Shown one piece after another: positions 55,801 to 64,000 of a stretch of DNA of 64,000 nucleotides. Numbering within the stretch: the first letter of the stretch is position 1; each line of letters begins with the position of its first letter. The translations under genes and the position numbers were made by a program. A model generated the notes under the pieces. It saw only the letters and a list, made by a program, of their open reading frames with translations. It searched no databases and was not told the DNA's origin. This stretch comes from Balneola sp. (lineage in GTDB: Bacteria; Bacteroidota; Rhodothermia; Balneolales; Balneolaceae), in contig NZQV01000007.1 of NCBI GenBank assembly GCA_002696035.1, forward strand, positions 180,136 through 244,135, given 5' to 3'.

Positions 55801-57568
55801 CTATAGCCTCATTTCCAATAAACCAACGGTAGCTGAGTGTGGTATCATTTTGGTCTGAAGTTTCTGAAGCATTCAGAGTAAAAGTGTTGCCGGGCGCTAC
55901 TTTTTCAGGAGCATTGAAAGCCACCTGTGCTGCTGCATTAACCTCGTACTGACGCGTAGTGGTGTAATTTGAGTTGGTCGCTTTGGTGCTGTCATTAACG
56001 GTAAGTGAAACTGTATATGTCCCAGGAGTGCCATGCCTTACGGAAACTGATTCCCCAAAATTATTCTCCACAAGACCGGGACTTTCCCAGGTGAAAAATA
56101 GCGTGTCGTTATCAGCATCATTTGGGTTGATGGTACTGAAGGTTACACTTTCATCGGTTCCAAAAAGTGGGACAAGATCTATCTCAGCATAAGGCTGCGT
56201 ATTGACGCGAATACGGGTTTGTTCTTCCGTAATGCTGCACTGTTGAGAAGCCCCGCCATCAGCCACACGAAGCGTTATGAGGTAGGAGCCGGAAATGGTA
56301 TTCGAAAACTGGAAAGTAGAATCATTACCCCGTTGAGTACCATTTACATACCATGTGTAGGACAGGTCCTGCTCTTCAGGATCGTAAGAATTCTCTGCTG
56401 ATAAGCTGATACGCTCAGAAGGGGAAAGTATATTTTTTGGAACACTAAGTTCTGCAATGGGAGGGGTGTTCACAAAGATCTCTTTACGGTAATCCCAATA
56501 GCTTGGGAAATAGGACATGCGGTTGGGCACCAGGGCGGTAACAGATAAGCCACCACTCTGTTCAAAATTAATGAATGGTTGTTGCCCCGTTGCAATTTCA
56601 GCATCATCAAGAACCCAGAGGGTATTTTGAAGGGCTTCGGTTTGGAAAGCATTACTGCGAATTTCAAAAGCAAGCTCAGTACAGGAATTGGTAATGGTTT
56701 CCGAGATAGATGCGAAGGGTTTGGTAGGCTGACTCACAGAAACAGGATCATATACCCATAGAACCGGTTTTTCTGTTCCGTAGATCGTGAAATTGTTGAT
56801 TAGCTCGTTTGAGCCCGTCATGTTCAACCCCCAGGAATTTTGGAGGCCCAATGTATTGGCGGGGATCTCAGCTCCCTGAAGGGGGTAAGTTGCTCCAAAA
56901 GCATCTATTTTTTGGATATCACTGTCTTCTTCACCGGCGGCAGTCAAACCAGTATTCAGTGTGGTGCTTTGGTAGGGACGGATCTGAAAAATTTCATTCG
57001 GAGAAGATCGATAAAACCCAATTGACAGATCAAAAGTGATGATGCTCCACGAAGAACCGTCAACAACAGCTCCATTTTGGTCGACTACCCGAAGGTTAAA
57101 GTTGTTTACATCTGCACCCTCAGAGGTAGATACCCGCATCAAATAGCCATCCCTTGAGTTGGGGGAAAGTTCCTGCAGATTCACCCAGCGATTTTTGTAG
57201 CGTTCTTCACTTTGAGTAACCAATGTTCTTATCGGAGAGCTGACCGGGCCAACCGTTTCAATGCTTCCTTCACTGAAATCATATACATCCCCAAAAGGGA
57301 AAATTTGATAGCTGGTTTGGGTATTTGAACGGCTGGTTATAAGGTCAACAGTGCCGCCAAGGCCTGCATCATAAATTTGCAAAAAACTCGAATCAGCTCC
57401 GGTCTCAGGTTTGATCCAGATGTCGTACTGATGACGATCGTCTCCGCTTAAGAATTGAGTATCCTTCCCGGAAATGGATAAATAGACATCCTGCCCGTGT
57501 GCCGGAATCCAGCATAAGGCAGCAAATAGGAATATGAACGGTGCTTTTTTAATTGTAGATGTCATCAA
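52856..57568 (-). CDS. giant secreted PKD-repeat protein
   Basis: A 1570-residue exported protein with a signal peptide (1 to about 25, ending AHGQ). Residues about 26-370 have no recognised domain. They are followed by about twelve PKD-like beta-sandwich modules, each introduced by a VN-xP-type linker (VNTPPIAEL, VNTQPYAEI, VNDAPVPVI, VNKSPVPRW and others). Classic motifs such as YSWDFGDGNTDTGS and FAWDLGDGNSETGS are present. The last about 170 residues do not end in an evident sorting signal. It is coupled to the FecR-like gene (ATGA overlap, 4 nt). A surface adhesion or glycan-binding role is typical of PKD proteins, but no ligand is inferable. Confidence 0.88.
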   Translation of the reverse strand: MMTSTIKKAPFIFLFAALCWIPAHGQDVYLSISGKDTQFLSGDDRHQYDIWIKPETGADSSFLQIYDAGLGGTVDLITSRSNTQTSYQIFPFGDVYDFSEGSIETVGPVSSPIRTLVTQSEERYKNRWVNLQELSPNSRDGYLMRVSTSEGADVNNFNLRVVDQNGAVVDGSSWSIITFDLSIGFYRSSPNEIFQIRPYQSTTLNTGLTAAGEEDSDIQKIDAFGATYPLQGAEIPANTLGLQNSWGLNMTGSNELINNFTIYGTEKPVLWVYDPVSVSQPTKPFASISETITNSCTELAFEIRSNAFQTEALQNTLWVLDDAEIATGQQPFINFEQSGGLSVTALVPNRMSYFPSYWDYRKEIFVNTPPIAELSVPKNILSPSERISLSAENSYDPEEQDLSYTWYVNGTQRGNDSTFQFSNTISGSYLITLRVADGGASQQCSITEEQTRIRVNTQPYAEIDLVPLFGTDESVTFSTINPNDADNDTLFFTWESPGLVENNFGESVSVRHGTPGTYTVSLTVNDSTKATNSNYTTTRQYEVNAAAQVAFNAPEKVAPGNTFTLNASETSDQNDTTLSYRWFIGNEAIGQGEYFTYTLNEPGIFDIRLTVDDGRQVSNSVQEMTRSIRVNDAPVPVIEAPEYTPNSLVSFNAQTFDEIREYSWDFGDGNTDTGSAVQHRYQEPGTYTVTLTVDDAEGLSNSIQSTDQQLVINKFPEARFTSPAVVAPGENFTPDGSLSLDEDGMVEHFEWFINGIPAGNGEQPTLMIPKSGIQTLSLLVQDNSGFDIARGYTSKTIRVNKSPVPRWETIPAQPVPGKEFTFSAANSFDPDGNIISYRWEFEDGTVLDGQEVSRTFEESGTKNFTLTVLDNDRLSNSEITTEASVTLNHQPYIVTEPSILSNSLSISLNASGSYDLDEDPLRFEWTLPDGSKRNESSFSWTAPEAGVHIISLTVNDGKGLANSQNEELIRVLINRPVKAVVDSLLQSCTGQTVLFNSSRSYDPDGDAFQVNWDFGNGVTSDQANPSYSYNEPGVYQAKLTLNDRITEQETEAIIPVIVEGSPIARMNIADTTICVNTALDFDGTASSDPSGSLPSFAWDLGDGNSETGSKVRHVFTEPGEYMVSLTVEGSGSGMCPNVSQTTAKVRVIEGPEASFDLPAWTAPGEKITLDGSNSVANGGFKNVEWLIENKDTTYVETGLETSHTFSKPGEYFVTLNLETNTSTSCNTVSLTKTIKVNVAPEIDWNLPDRIAAGTDLKLDASRSSDSDGFITTYRWFMNDSLMSNNASEIIKAIKPGTHTLKLQIQDNADATNNLVETEKSIFVNSAPEPAITVPEIKYLGQEVAMFSVNSTDGDGDELTSEWFIDGNPVEEPTFTPTENKTYRVTLVQNDNRQLPNSLDSAIVKYIPKRLPTPDPEIPELLVQGGTLSIADLELGEGWVFLLDGTYFQEWTAQQVPEDSLTLAWIFEDQNLAEHTFKVLTIEPLAFKTTPDVIQMEWNPSNPKTIVEAPSVNREPGMTKYIWLQNGRVIGEGIRQEVPLSEGENRFTIQVTDLSVTQSKMVEAELIIITE

Positions 57569-59343
57569 TTTATATGAACGGTGTAAGTTTTTGTAAGATA
57601 AGTTTGTCCCGAGTAGGCATTTTTGAAGGTGATCACCAGATTACCTGCTTTTGGAGTGAAGGTGATGCCCCATCGGCCGCGGGAATCTGTTTTTATGGTC
57701 CTTCTGAAATCCATAAGGGTGGCTTCTACTTCAAGGCCAGGATAGGCATTTCCCGAAATGGTGATCTCCTCGCGCTGTACTTCAATGGTATTTGTGCCAC
57801 GTGCACCTTGCAGAGATAGATTATACAGTACAGCCTCTGTTAATTTTATGATGCGGATCTCTTTATCGGTGATGTTTCCGGATCTGTCTTCAGCCTTAAG
57901 GGATAGAATTTGGTCATTTTCGAGATCCGTTTTCTTAATACTAAACTGACCGGATGCACTGATCTTCTGAGGTTCATCATCCACCAAAAGCTGAACATTG
58001 GGTTCCGTTACACCAGATAGAGTGATAGCATTTTGCAATGTGAACAGAAGGTCGTTTCGCGTTTTGTCTATAAAAAGGGGAGGAGGCTTATTATCGATAT
58101 TACGGATGATACGGGTAGTCTCAGAATGTGGCCCTTTTAATCCGAGTTCATCACTTGCCTGTACCCGCACGTAGGTAGTGCCGAGGGGCAGATCTTGCAG
58201 CGTAACTGAAGTTTGTGTGGTGATGATGGAGGTTACCTTTTCATTAAAATTCGGATTTGGGCTAAATTGAACCCGATATTCCCGGGCTCTGTCCACTTCT
58301 ATAAAGGGAAACACAACCGAGGTTCGGTAAATAACGCTGTCGGTGGAGCCCCAGGCCAGTCCGGGAGCTGGTAAAAGCTGTACGGGAGGAAGCGGATCTT
58401 TTCCTTCTTCCACGATGGTTCCTTCATTCTTTTGGATAGTGATAGACACGTCGTTGGCTTTAACAACGGCAGCACCTTCGTAATTTGTGAGCCTTGCAAT
58501 ACCGGGGCCTTCCGCTTCTGCATAGAAATTTTGCGATCTCAGTTCCGATTGGGAAGGACCGGCGTTCAGAATGTATTTGCTCTTTGATTTTCCTGAGGCT
58601 GACAGCTTTGCAAGCAGACTTCCATTTTCCAGGGTGATCTCCGTATCGGTACTTTCGTTCAGTTTGTCGATGCGGGATCGGCGTATAATGGCTTCGGTCT
58701 CGGGTTCTATGATCACGGTACTTCCGTCCGTGAAATCCAGGTTGGCAAAGCTTTCGATCATAGTTCGGAGCCCGTCCAGCTCTTTCAGCAAGTCACCCTG
58801 ATCAGCCTCTTGCCAGCTGCCAAGTAATCCAAGTCGTTTGTCCACCTCACCGGTTTTTTTGGAGATCTGAGCCTGCACATCCACCAGGCGATTGTCCATC
58901 AGTATTTTCTCAAGTTCATCCACAGCGAGCGGAAGCTGATCAGCCAGTGTAGCCGCTGTTTCAAGATCACCTTCTTTAATACGTTGCTGATACTCATCTG
59001 TCATGCGGGTGACTTTTGCCAGCTCCTGGGGCGCAAAAATAGTTGCTCCTGATCCTATAAGCTCTTGTATTCGTACTTTCTGTGTTGATACGGAAGCCGC
59101 CAGGTTTGAGAAATTCTGGAGTTTAAGTACATCTGCGGAAGCAAGTGTAAAGGTATTGGTCTCGGATTCGTGGGTGGCCATCTCTAATATTAAAGGCCAG
59201 TTTATTTGTGACCCGGTGTAACGTTGAGAGATAAGCTGCAGATCTTTGGCTGGAAACGTAATACTTTCTTGTGCCAGGCTAATATCATTCACCCCAAGAA
59301 ATACAGAAATAAGAGTTAGCAGTGAGATTTTAAGCCTGTTCAT
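57565..59343 (-). CDS. secreted FecR-like protein with fibronectin-like repeats
   Basis: A 592-residue protein with a signal peptide (ending SLAQ). A helical segment (about 80-200) precedes a FecR-like part (about 245-310, ITLENGSLLAKL and EGAAVVKANDVSITIQKNEG). This is followed by two or three beta-sandwich modules (FIEVDRAREYRVQFSPNPNF; TLSGVTEPNVQLLVDDEP; ITISGNAYPGLEVEATL) of fibronectin/Big style. The ATG at 59343 fits the signal peptide better than the in-frame GTG-like codon at 59397. It overlaps the end of the kinase gene by 14 nt and the PKD gene by 4 nt. Confidence 0.78.
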   Translation of the reverse strand: MNRLKISLLTLISVFLGVNDISLAQESITFPAKDLQLISQRYTGSQINWPLILEMATHESETNTFTLASADVLKLQNFSNLAASVSTQKVRIQELIGSGATIFAPQELAKVTRMTDEYQQRIKEGDLETAATLADQLPLAVDELEKILMDNRLVDVQAQISKKTGEVDKRLGLLGSWQEADQGDLLKELDGLRTMIESFANLDFTDGSTVIIEPETEAIIRRSRIDKLNESTDTEITLENGSLLAKLSASGKSKSKYILNAGPSQSELRSQNFYAEAEGPGIARLTNYEGAAVVKANDVSITIQKNEGTIVEEGKDPLPPVQLLPAPGLAWGSTDSVIYRTSVVFPFIEVDRAREYRVQFSPNPNFNEKVTSIITTQTSVTLQDLPLGTTYVRVQASDELGLKGPHSETTRIIRNIDNKPPPLFIDKTRNDLLFTLQNAITLSGVTEPNVQLLVDDEPQKISASGQFSIKKTDLENDQILSLKAEDRSGNITDKEIRIIKLTEAVLYNLSLQGARGTNTIEVQREEITISGNAYPGLEVEATLMDFRRTIKTDSRGRWGITFTPKAGNLVITFKNAYSGQTYLTKTYTVHIN

Positions 59344-60637
59344 GCAATTCCTCGGCAGGTTTATGTTTGGGAAATACGAGGGTAAAGCAACTGCCAAATT
59401 CCGGTTCCGATCTCAATTCGATCTCCCCGTTATGGCGGTGCATGATCTCCCGCACGTAAGCCAGTCCCAATCCGGTTCCTTTTTCTCGCCCGGCGTTTGC
59501 TTTGATACGGTAGAATTTTTCGAACACTTTCTTCTGATCTTCCACACTAATACCATAACCAAAATCTGTAACGCTGATCTTGAGGGAATCCTGTTGTTCT
59601 TTGATCTCAATTTCTATAGTCCGTTCTTCTCCGCCATATTTGATGGCATTACTCAGCAGATTCTGAATGGCATCAAAGGCGAAATCTTTATTTGCGCGAA
59701 CGGTAAAATCGTCTCCTTGGACGTTAACTATAGTCTTTAAGTTTTTATCTACCAATAGGGGGTGAGTGATGCTACGCACGTCCTGCACAACATCCAGCAT
59801 ATCTACTTGCTCAAAATCGATTGCCATGCGTCCGGATTCAAGCCGCTGAATTTCAAGAAACCGATTGACGAGATTGTTCATTCGCTCGCCGGAAATGTGC
59901 ACTTCATTAAGCAATACTTCCTTCTCATCTTGTTTGATGTTCGGGTTGTCCAGCATGATCTTCGATAACCCAATAACTCCGGTGATCGGATTCTTGAGCT
60001 CGTGCACAATAATGTTGATCATGTCGTTACGCTTGATCTCGTTAATACGATCCTCCGTTTTATCGTGCATAATGATGAGCGCAGCCTGCTCGCGGCCGTC
60101 TTCATCTACAATAGAAATGTGCTGAAAATCATAGTAATCGCTGCTATCCTCGTGATGATAGACTGAAAGCTCAAAGCGATTTATTTTTATGGTATATGGG
60201 GTTGGGTAATGCGTATTCTGCTCAAACTTGGCGGAGGTGACATCATTATGCTGAATCATCTCGTTCAGCGTCGCTTCTTTAGGATCAATGGAAAGTTCTT
60301 CCAAAAAGTGATGGAAGTTTCTGTTGAGAAAACTGAATTTCTTTGATTCATCAAGGATCCCGATCAGGTCTTCGGAATAAGTCATCATGTAGCGGTTTTT
60401 CCACTCTTCCAAAATGATCTTCTCTACGTTGATCTTCTGATATCGGTTCAGTGTCAGGCGTATGTTTTCGAGGGTCTCACGCATCAGGCTGAATTCGGGC
60501 AAGGTCACAGACTGGATCGGGTGATCGAAATCAAGGGCGCTCATATGTTCTACGTCAGAAATAAGCTGATCCACAGGTTTATTTACGCGGATGCTTACAT
60601 ACCAGCTCACAAAAAATAAAGCCAGCAAAATAATTGC
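59330..60637 (-). CDS. sensor histidine kinase, C-terminal fragment after in-frame TGA
   Basis: The kinase half of an interrupted histidine kinase. Immediately after the TGA the frame continues as AIILLALFFVSWYVSIRV, the second TM helix, then HAMP-like residues (PVDQLISDVEHMSALDFDHP), a PAS-like region (MTYSEDLIGILDESKKFSFL) and a complete kinase core: HELKNPITGVIGLSKIM (phospho-acceptor His), NLLSNAIKYGG, VTDFGYGIS and EKGTGLGLAYVREIMHRHNG. A separate start would be TTG at 60628, inside the TM helix, which is unlikely to give a normal protein. Better read as one gene 59330-61450 with a stop at 60638-60640. No response regulator is adjacent. Confidence 0.85.
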   Translation of the reverse strand, partial: AIILLALFFVSWYVSIRVNKPVDQLISDVEHMSALDFDHPIQSVTLPEFSLMRETLENIRLTLNRYQKINVEKIILEEWKNRYMMTYSEDLIGILDESKKFSFLNRNFHHFLEELSIDPKEATLNEMIQHNDVTSAKFEQNTHYPTPYTIKINRFELSVYHHEDSSDYYDFQHISIVDEDGREQAALIIMHDKTEDRINEIKRNDMINIIVHELKNPITGVIGLSKIMLDNPNIKQDEKEVLLNEVHISGERMNNLVNRFLEIQRLESGRMAIDFEQVDMLDVVQDVRSITHPLLVDKNLKTIVNVQGDDFTVRANKDFAFDAIQNLLSNAIKYGGEERTIEIEIKEQQDSLKISVTDFGYGISVEDQKKVFEKFYRIKANAGREKGTGLGLAYVREIMHRHNGEIELRSEPEFGSCFTLVFPKHKPAEELHEQA

Positions 60638-61450
60638 TCAGGTAATCAGCGAATAGTTAATGAGAGCGTTCACCGGTTGGAGAATCAAGGTATCTTCAAC
60701 AGCAATTACGTGCCAGAAGGGCATGGTTTGTGAGCGGGACGTAAGTACGAACCAGGATCTTTCCTGAAGCTGTACCTGCGTTTGGTTGGAATAGCTGGCA
60801 TCACCTACAAGGTAAGAGGGGAAGTCAAAGGGTTGGGTTGGAATGATATTATCCCCATTGCCACTCACTATATTCGCTACATATTCTCCCCCAAGTGGAA
60901 TATTGATAAGCTCGTTGGTGATGGAAGTGGCATTAAAGATCATCTCGATGGTGAAAATTGAGTTACCGAGCTGTATAACACGCTGACCGATCAGGAAATA
61001 AAGATCTTGCTCTGCACTAAAACTCCAACTAAGATTGATCTTGGAATCGAGGCGGGAAGGATACCAGTTGTAGGAGATATCCTGGAAGCTGATATCATCG
61101 TACATAGAGCGGCGTACACCCAAAGATTCAGTGGTATTATCTTCTGAAATACGAATACGCATCAATCCTGGCGTTAAATTGATGGTACGGGTTACAATAG
61201 ATTCTGTCTGATCGGGAGAGGCTGCAATGTCTTCACTCATGTAATTCAGAGAGTTCATCCAGTTGCGCACAACCTGGTCGGCCCGTTTTAGGGAATATTC
61301 CTGCAGCTGAGATACAATCGTGGTTCGTTCATCAATTATAGCTTCCCTGTACTGGGGTCGCACAAAGATCCACATCAATGCAAAAGCCAACAAAATTAAG
61401 AGAGATGAGAACAAAAATATTCTGTTCCTCAAGGTCAACGCATCAAACAT
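60638..61450 (-). pseudogene. sensor histidine kinase, N-terminal sensor fragment ending at an in-frame TGA
   Basis: A 270-residue sensor half with TM1 (about 10-30), a periplasmic Cache-like sensing domain (about 31-255; YREAIIDERTTIVSQLQEY, NWMNSLNYMSEDIAASP) and the beginning of TM2 (VNALINYSLIT), where a TGA stops it. The next codons continue the same helix in the same frame, so one codon change (for example GGA to TGA) explains the break. It may be a real inactivating mutation, a strain polymorphism, readthrough or a sequencing error. It starts the operon with the FecR-like and PKD genes and is divergent from the small winged-helix gene. Confidence 0.8.
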
Positions 61451-61639
61451 AATATACCCTATTTATTGCTGGCTTAAGTTCACGTTAAGCAGGGAAATAT
61501 TCGATTAGAATAGTCTTAATTTATGGACTGTTCCTTTTCTTAGCGGTTCGCTGTATAACGCTTGTTAATGATTATTTAACACTGAGTTAACCTTTTGTTG
61601 AGCTTAAAATCGGATTGTAGGTCGAATAAATCTTAAAGA

Positions 61640-61903
61640 ATGCTTATAGGCGAAGAGTTCAACAACCGTGCAAAACAACTGCTGATTAAACTGGCAGATC
61701 TGAGTGATCATGATCCCAAAAAAAAGATCGCTGTAGAAGATTTGGTAAAAGAGCTGGGCTTAGACCGCACAGAGCTGAAAAATCTGTTGGGCTATCTGGA
61801 AGAAAAAGACCTGATCCGGATAGCGACTATAGGCGGGCCTTTTTTATACGGACATCTGGATATTACCGAAAAGGGGCTTTATAAGGCAGGCCGCCTGAAA
61901 TAG
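61640..61903 (+). CDS. small winged-helix DNA-binding-like protein
   Basis: An 87-residue protein with a winged-helix arrangement: AVEDLVKELGLDRTELKNLLGYLEEKDLI gives helix-turn-recognition helix, followed by the wing IRIATIGGPFLYGHLDITEKG. It lacks other domains. It is divergent from the sensor kinase (190-nt gap) and convergent with the metalloprotease gene. It could regulate nearby genes, but no target is evident. Confidence 0.7.
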   Translation: MLIGEEFNNRAKQLLIKLADLSDHDPKKKIAVEDLVKELGLDRTELKNLLGYLEEKDLIRIATIGGPFLYGHLDITEKGLYKAGRLK

Positions 61904-61933
61904 AAAAAGCTCCGGCATATGCAGGAGCTTTTC
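61904..61933. terminator. bidirectional terminator between convergent genes
   Basis: The stem AAAAGCTCC (61905-61913) / GGAGCTTTT (61924-61932), with A-run and T-run flanks, sits between two converging genes and can serve both strands. Confidence 0.85.
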
Positions 61934-61952
61934 AATGTGGCAGGGCAGTTAG

Positions 61953-64000
61953 TTAGTCGTTGTTCAGGATCTCATCAATTCGCTCTAAGATATCTGCAAT
62001 GTGTGCACGGGAAACAGGATCTGATATACGTGTTTCTGCTCGTTGCAGATCGCGCTGGAGTGTCTCCAATTCTAACCGCAGTAGGGGGCGAATATCCGAG
62101 GTAGCTACATCCACCGGATTCCAGGAACTTCCGACTTCTTCATTGGCAAATAACTCATGAATGTTCTTGATGTAGATACGCTGCAAGTTCCTTCGATAAG
62201 GATCAATGGGAGTCATGTCATAAATTTCACTCCATACGCCTTCCCGCAGATCTTCCAGCATTTCGAGAGGAGCATAGGCATCATTTCCTTCAAAAATATG
62301 ATTTTCATTCAGGCGGAGGATTACATCGGCTGCCATCACATCATCCAGTAAACGAGATTGAAGGTCTTTGACACGCTCTAAAGCACCGGCATGTTCAATA
62401 CGGCGAAGAATTTCCTTGTCAAGCAGCCAATCGGGAGTACTGAAAACGTGCTCGTTCATAAACCCGAGCGCTTTTTTCTGATATTCTTGTGAAACGGGAG
62501 TGTATACATACCCAGCCTGATCAGAACTTTTTCTGTTTTGATACATACCTCCGATATTCGTGGCTACATGACCGGCGTAGCGGGCCCATTGGTAAACGAG
62601 CTCTCCATAAATCTCTTCAAGATCTTCATAGCCCTTCCCGGGAGTGGAAGTCCAAACGATCAGGTTAGGAACAACGCGCTTCAGGTTCATCAACCCATAC
62701 GTACTGGCTTGAACCGGATCGTTGGAAAGATCTTCGGTTTGAGACGAAGGATCCCATCCGGTAGAGGAGGCAAAACGATAGATCGGGTTATCCGCTTTCT
62801 CGAGGATCCATTCATCCAGAATGGGTTTTTCTTCTTCCGGAGTGTCAGCTTCCGGAATCACGCGATAGCCCCAGTTGACTGAATATTTGTCGTACGGCCC
62901 GATTTTACGGATGAATCGGATGTTTTCATCTCCGGGTTGGGCAACATAATTCTGACGGGCATATTCCATGATGGTAGTTGCTATACCATATTTTTGGGTG
63001 AAGGAGCCCGACCGCAGTGAATCTACTGGGTAAGCAGAGCTGGATTGCATGTTGTGTGGGAGTCCGATCGCGTGGCCTACTTCATGAGAAATTACACGCC
63101 GCATGGTTTCGCCAATAAGTTCGTCATCCAGCTTCAGAGTCCGGGCAGCAGGGTTTGCAGCTCCCGTTTCGATCATCAAACGGTTTCGGTATGAGCGCAT
63201 GTGGTTGTGATACCAAACAATGTCACTTTCTATGATCTCGCCGGTGCGAGGGTCGCTTACACTGGGGCCCACGGCATTCCGGATCTCACTGGCTACCCAT
63301 CGTACGGTAGAGTAGCGAATATCTTCAGGGTTCCAATCGGGATCTTCTTCTGGAGAAGGCGCTTCCTTGGCGATCACAGCGTTTTTGAATCCAGCTGCCT
63401 CAAAGGCTTCATTCCAGTCTTCTACACCTTGTTTAATGTAGGGCACATATTTGCTTGGAGTAGCTGGATCGAGGTAATATACGATCGGTTTAACCGGTTC
63501 CACCAATTCTCCCCGGGCATAGGCTTCCGGATCTTTGGGTTCCAGCCGCCAGCGACGGATATAGCTAACTTCTTCGGCTTTTTGAGCATCCGAACCATAA
63601 TCGATCTGGTCAACTGTGAACCAACCTACCCGATAATCCTCATAACGGGGACGCATGGGTTCTTTGGGCAATAACACCATAGACTGATTCATCATCATAG
63701 ACATGGTGTTTGTGTTTTCATCAGAAGGAGGATTGCCGGCCTGATAGGTGAGTACATGTCTCACTTCCACATTTTGGGGAAAACTTTTGGCAGATTCGAT
63801 ATAGCTGCGGTCGCCATCGAGACGGCGAACTTGATAGTTCTGTCGGAGGAATCCAATAACACCGCTTATTGCTTCTACATCCGAAGTGAAGAAATTGGTA
63901 ATTTCAATAACCACTCCGTTGGAGTCTTCACTTATCGCCTCAATTGGAAATGAAGCAATGATGGGGGCAAAATTATTGGCTTTTACAGATTTATAGATCG
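61953..64000 (-). CDS. zinc-dependent metalloprotease of the DUF5117/DUF4953 type, 5' end outside window
   Basis: A partial protein; at least 680 residues are in the window. The frame is still open at position 64000, and the GTG at 63914 is not the true start. The zinc site is HEVGHAIGLPHNMQSS (HExxHxxGxxH) with a downstream IMEYA Met-turn-like stretch. Upstream parts match the DUF5117-type region (VEVRHVLTYQAGNPPSDENT; WRLEPKDPEAYARGELVEP; YYLDPATPSKYVPYIKQG). The C-terminal part (about 270 residues) corresponds to DUF4953. Family members are large periplasmic or outer-membrane-associated proteases of unknown substrate. The sequence visible has no frameshift. Confidence 0.9.
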   Translation of the reverse strand, partial: IYKSVKANNFAPIIASFPIEAISEDSNGVVIEITNFFTSDVEAISGVIGFLRQNYQVRRLDGDRSYIESAKSFPQNVEVRHVLTYQAGNPPSDENTNTMSMMMNQSMVLLPKEPMRPRYEDYRVGWFTVDQIDYGSDAQKAEEVSYIRRWRLEPKDPEAYARGELVEPVKPIVYYLDPATPSKYVPYIKQGVEDWNEAFEAAGFKNAVIAKEAPSPEEDPDWNPEDIRYSTVRWVASEIRNAVGPSVSDPRTGEIIESDIVWYHNHMRSYRNRLMIETGAANPAARTLKLDDELIGETMRRVISHEVGHAIGLPHNMQSSSAYPVDSLRSGSFTQKYGIATTIMEYARQNYVAQPGDENIRFIRKIGPYDKYSVNWGYRVIPEADTPEEEKPILDEWILEKADNPIYRFASSTGWDPSSQTEDLSNDPVQASTYGLMNLKRVVPNLIVWTSTPGKGYEDLEEIYGELVYQWARYAGHVATNIGGMYQNRKSSDQAGYVYTPVSQEYQKKALGFMNEHVFSTPDWLLDKEILRRIEHAGALERVKDLQSRLLDDVMAADVILRLNENHIFEGNDAYAPLEMLEDLREGVWSEIYDMTPIDPYRRNLQRIYIKNIHELFANEEVGSSWNPVDVATSDIRPLLRLELETLQRDLQRAETRISDPVSRAHIADILERIDEILNND

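Noticed and set aside
53430..56761. Periodic repeats along the PKD gene that might look like a CRISPR or satellite array
   Set aside because: The spacing is about 260 nt and variable, and similarity is at the protein level (PKD modules), not identical DNA.
60638..60640. Selenocysteine as an explanation for the in-frame TGA
   Set aside because: The codon lies inside a hydrophobic TM helix of a histidine kinase, where Sec is not known. No suitable SECIS-like hairpin was evident directly downstream.

Overview
The window reads as a chromosomal stretch from a Gram-negative marine or halophilic bacterium of the Bacteroidota/Rhodothermota/Balneolota group, most likely a Balneolaceae-type organism. 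This is an inference. It rests on TAnnTTTG-type promoter elements, an F-type ATP synthase operon without its beta and epsilon genes, an ino1 plus inositol-phosphate cytidylyltransferase pair, Wzi-like and PKD-rich envelope proteins, and a DUF5117-type zinc protease. No rRNA, CRISPR array, prophage or transposase gene was seen. There is one tRNA gene, tRNA-Ser(UGA).

Layout. 1-650: a RelE/ParE-type toxin-antitoxin pair. 650-14418: a copper/heavy-metal resistance island, with a small secreted Cys/His peptide, a CusA-type RND pump, its outer-membrane channel and periplasmic adaptor, a divergent PII-like protein, a Met-rich periplasmic protein, a small SHOCT protein, a permease, a DUF2231-like membrane protein and a CPH-motif (CopB-type) P-type ATPase. 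The front of this island is full of dispersed hairpin repeats. One composite copy lies inside the extended 5' end of the outer-membrane channel gene, and direct copies flank cusA. 14563-18810: PtsN-like EIIA, dacB, an NtrC-type regulator and folD. 18798-19518: a PIN toxin and YefM/Phd-type antitoxin with a clear two-palindrome operator. 20091-22585: three tandem paralogous membrane proteins of unknown role. 22707-32442: guaB, a glycosyltransferase, an M23 peptidase-bactofilin pair, then the ATP synthase operon (AtpZ/I-like, atpB, E, F, H, A, G). 32462-34632: tRNA-Ser, a TolC-type channel and an MlaC-type lipid carrier.

34642-45827 is a surface-polysaccharide and lipid region: three glycosyltransferases or glycerophosphotransferases, a Wzi-like outer-membrane protein, two Wzx/MATE flippases, a sulfotransferase, ino1 and a CTP:inositol-phosphate cytidylyltransferase. 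45832-52751 has a lipocalin-like secreted protein, an MMPL/HpnN-like RND exporter and the TrkH/TrkA potassium uptake system. 52856-61450 (minus strand) is a tightly overlapped operon of a sensor histidine kinase, a FecR-like secreted protein and a 1570-residue PKD-repeat protein. The kinase is cut by one in-frame TGA between its sensor and kinase halves. The window ends with a small winged-helix protein and a zinc metalloprotease whose 5' end runs off the window.

The points most worth a second look are the repeat insertion that splits the signal peptide of the efflux channel, the compensatory changes in the 50-nt hairpin repeats, the in-frame stop in the sensor kinase, the Cys/His-bearing PII variant in the copper operon, the TGTACA operator of the PIN module, and the uncharacterised three-paralogue array.
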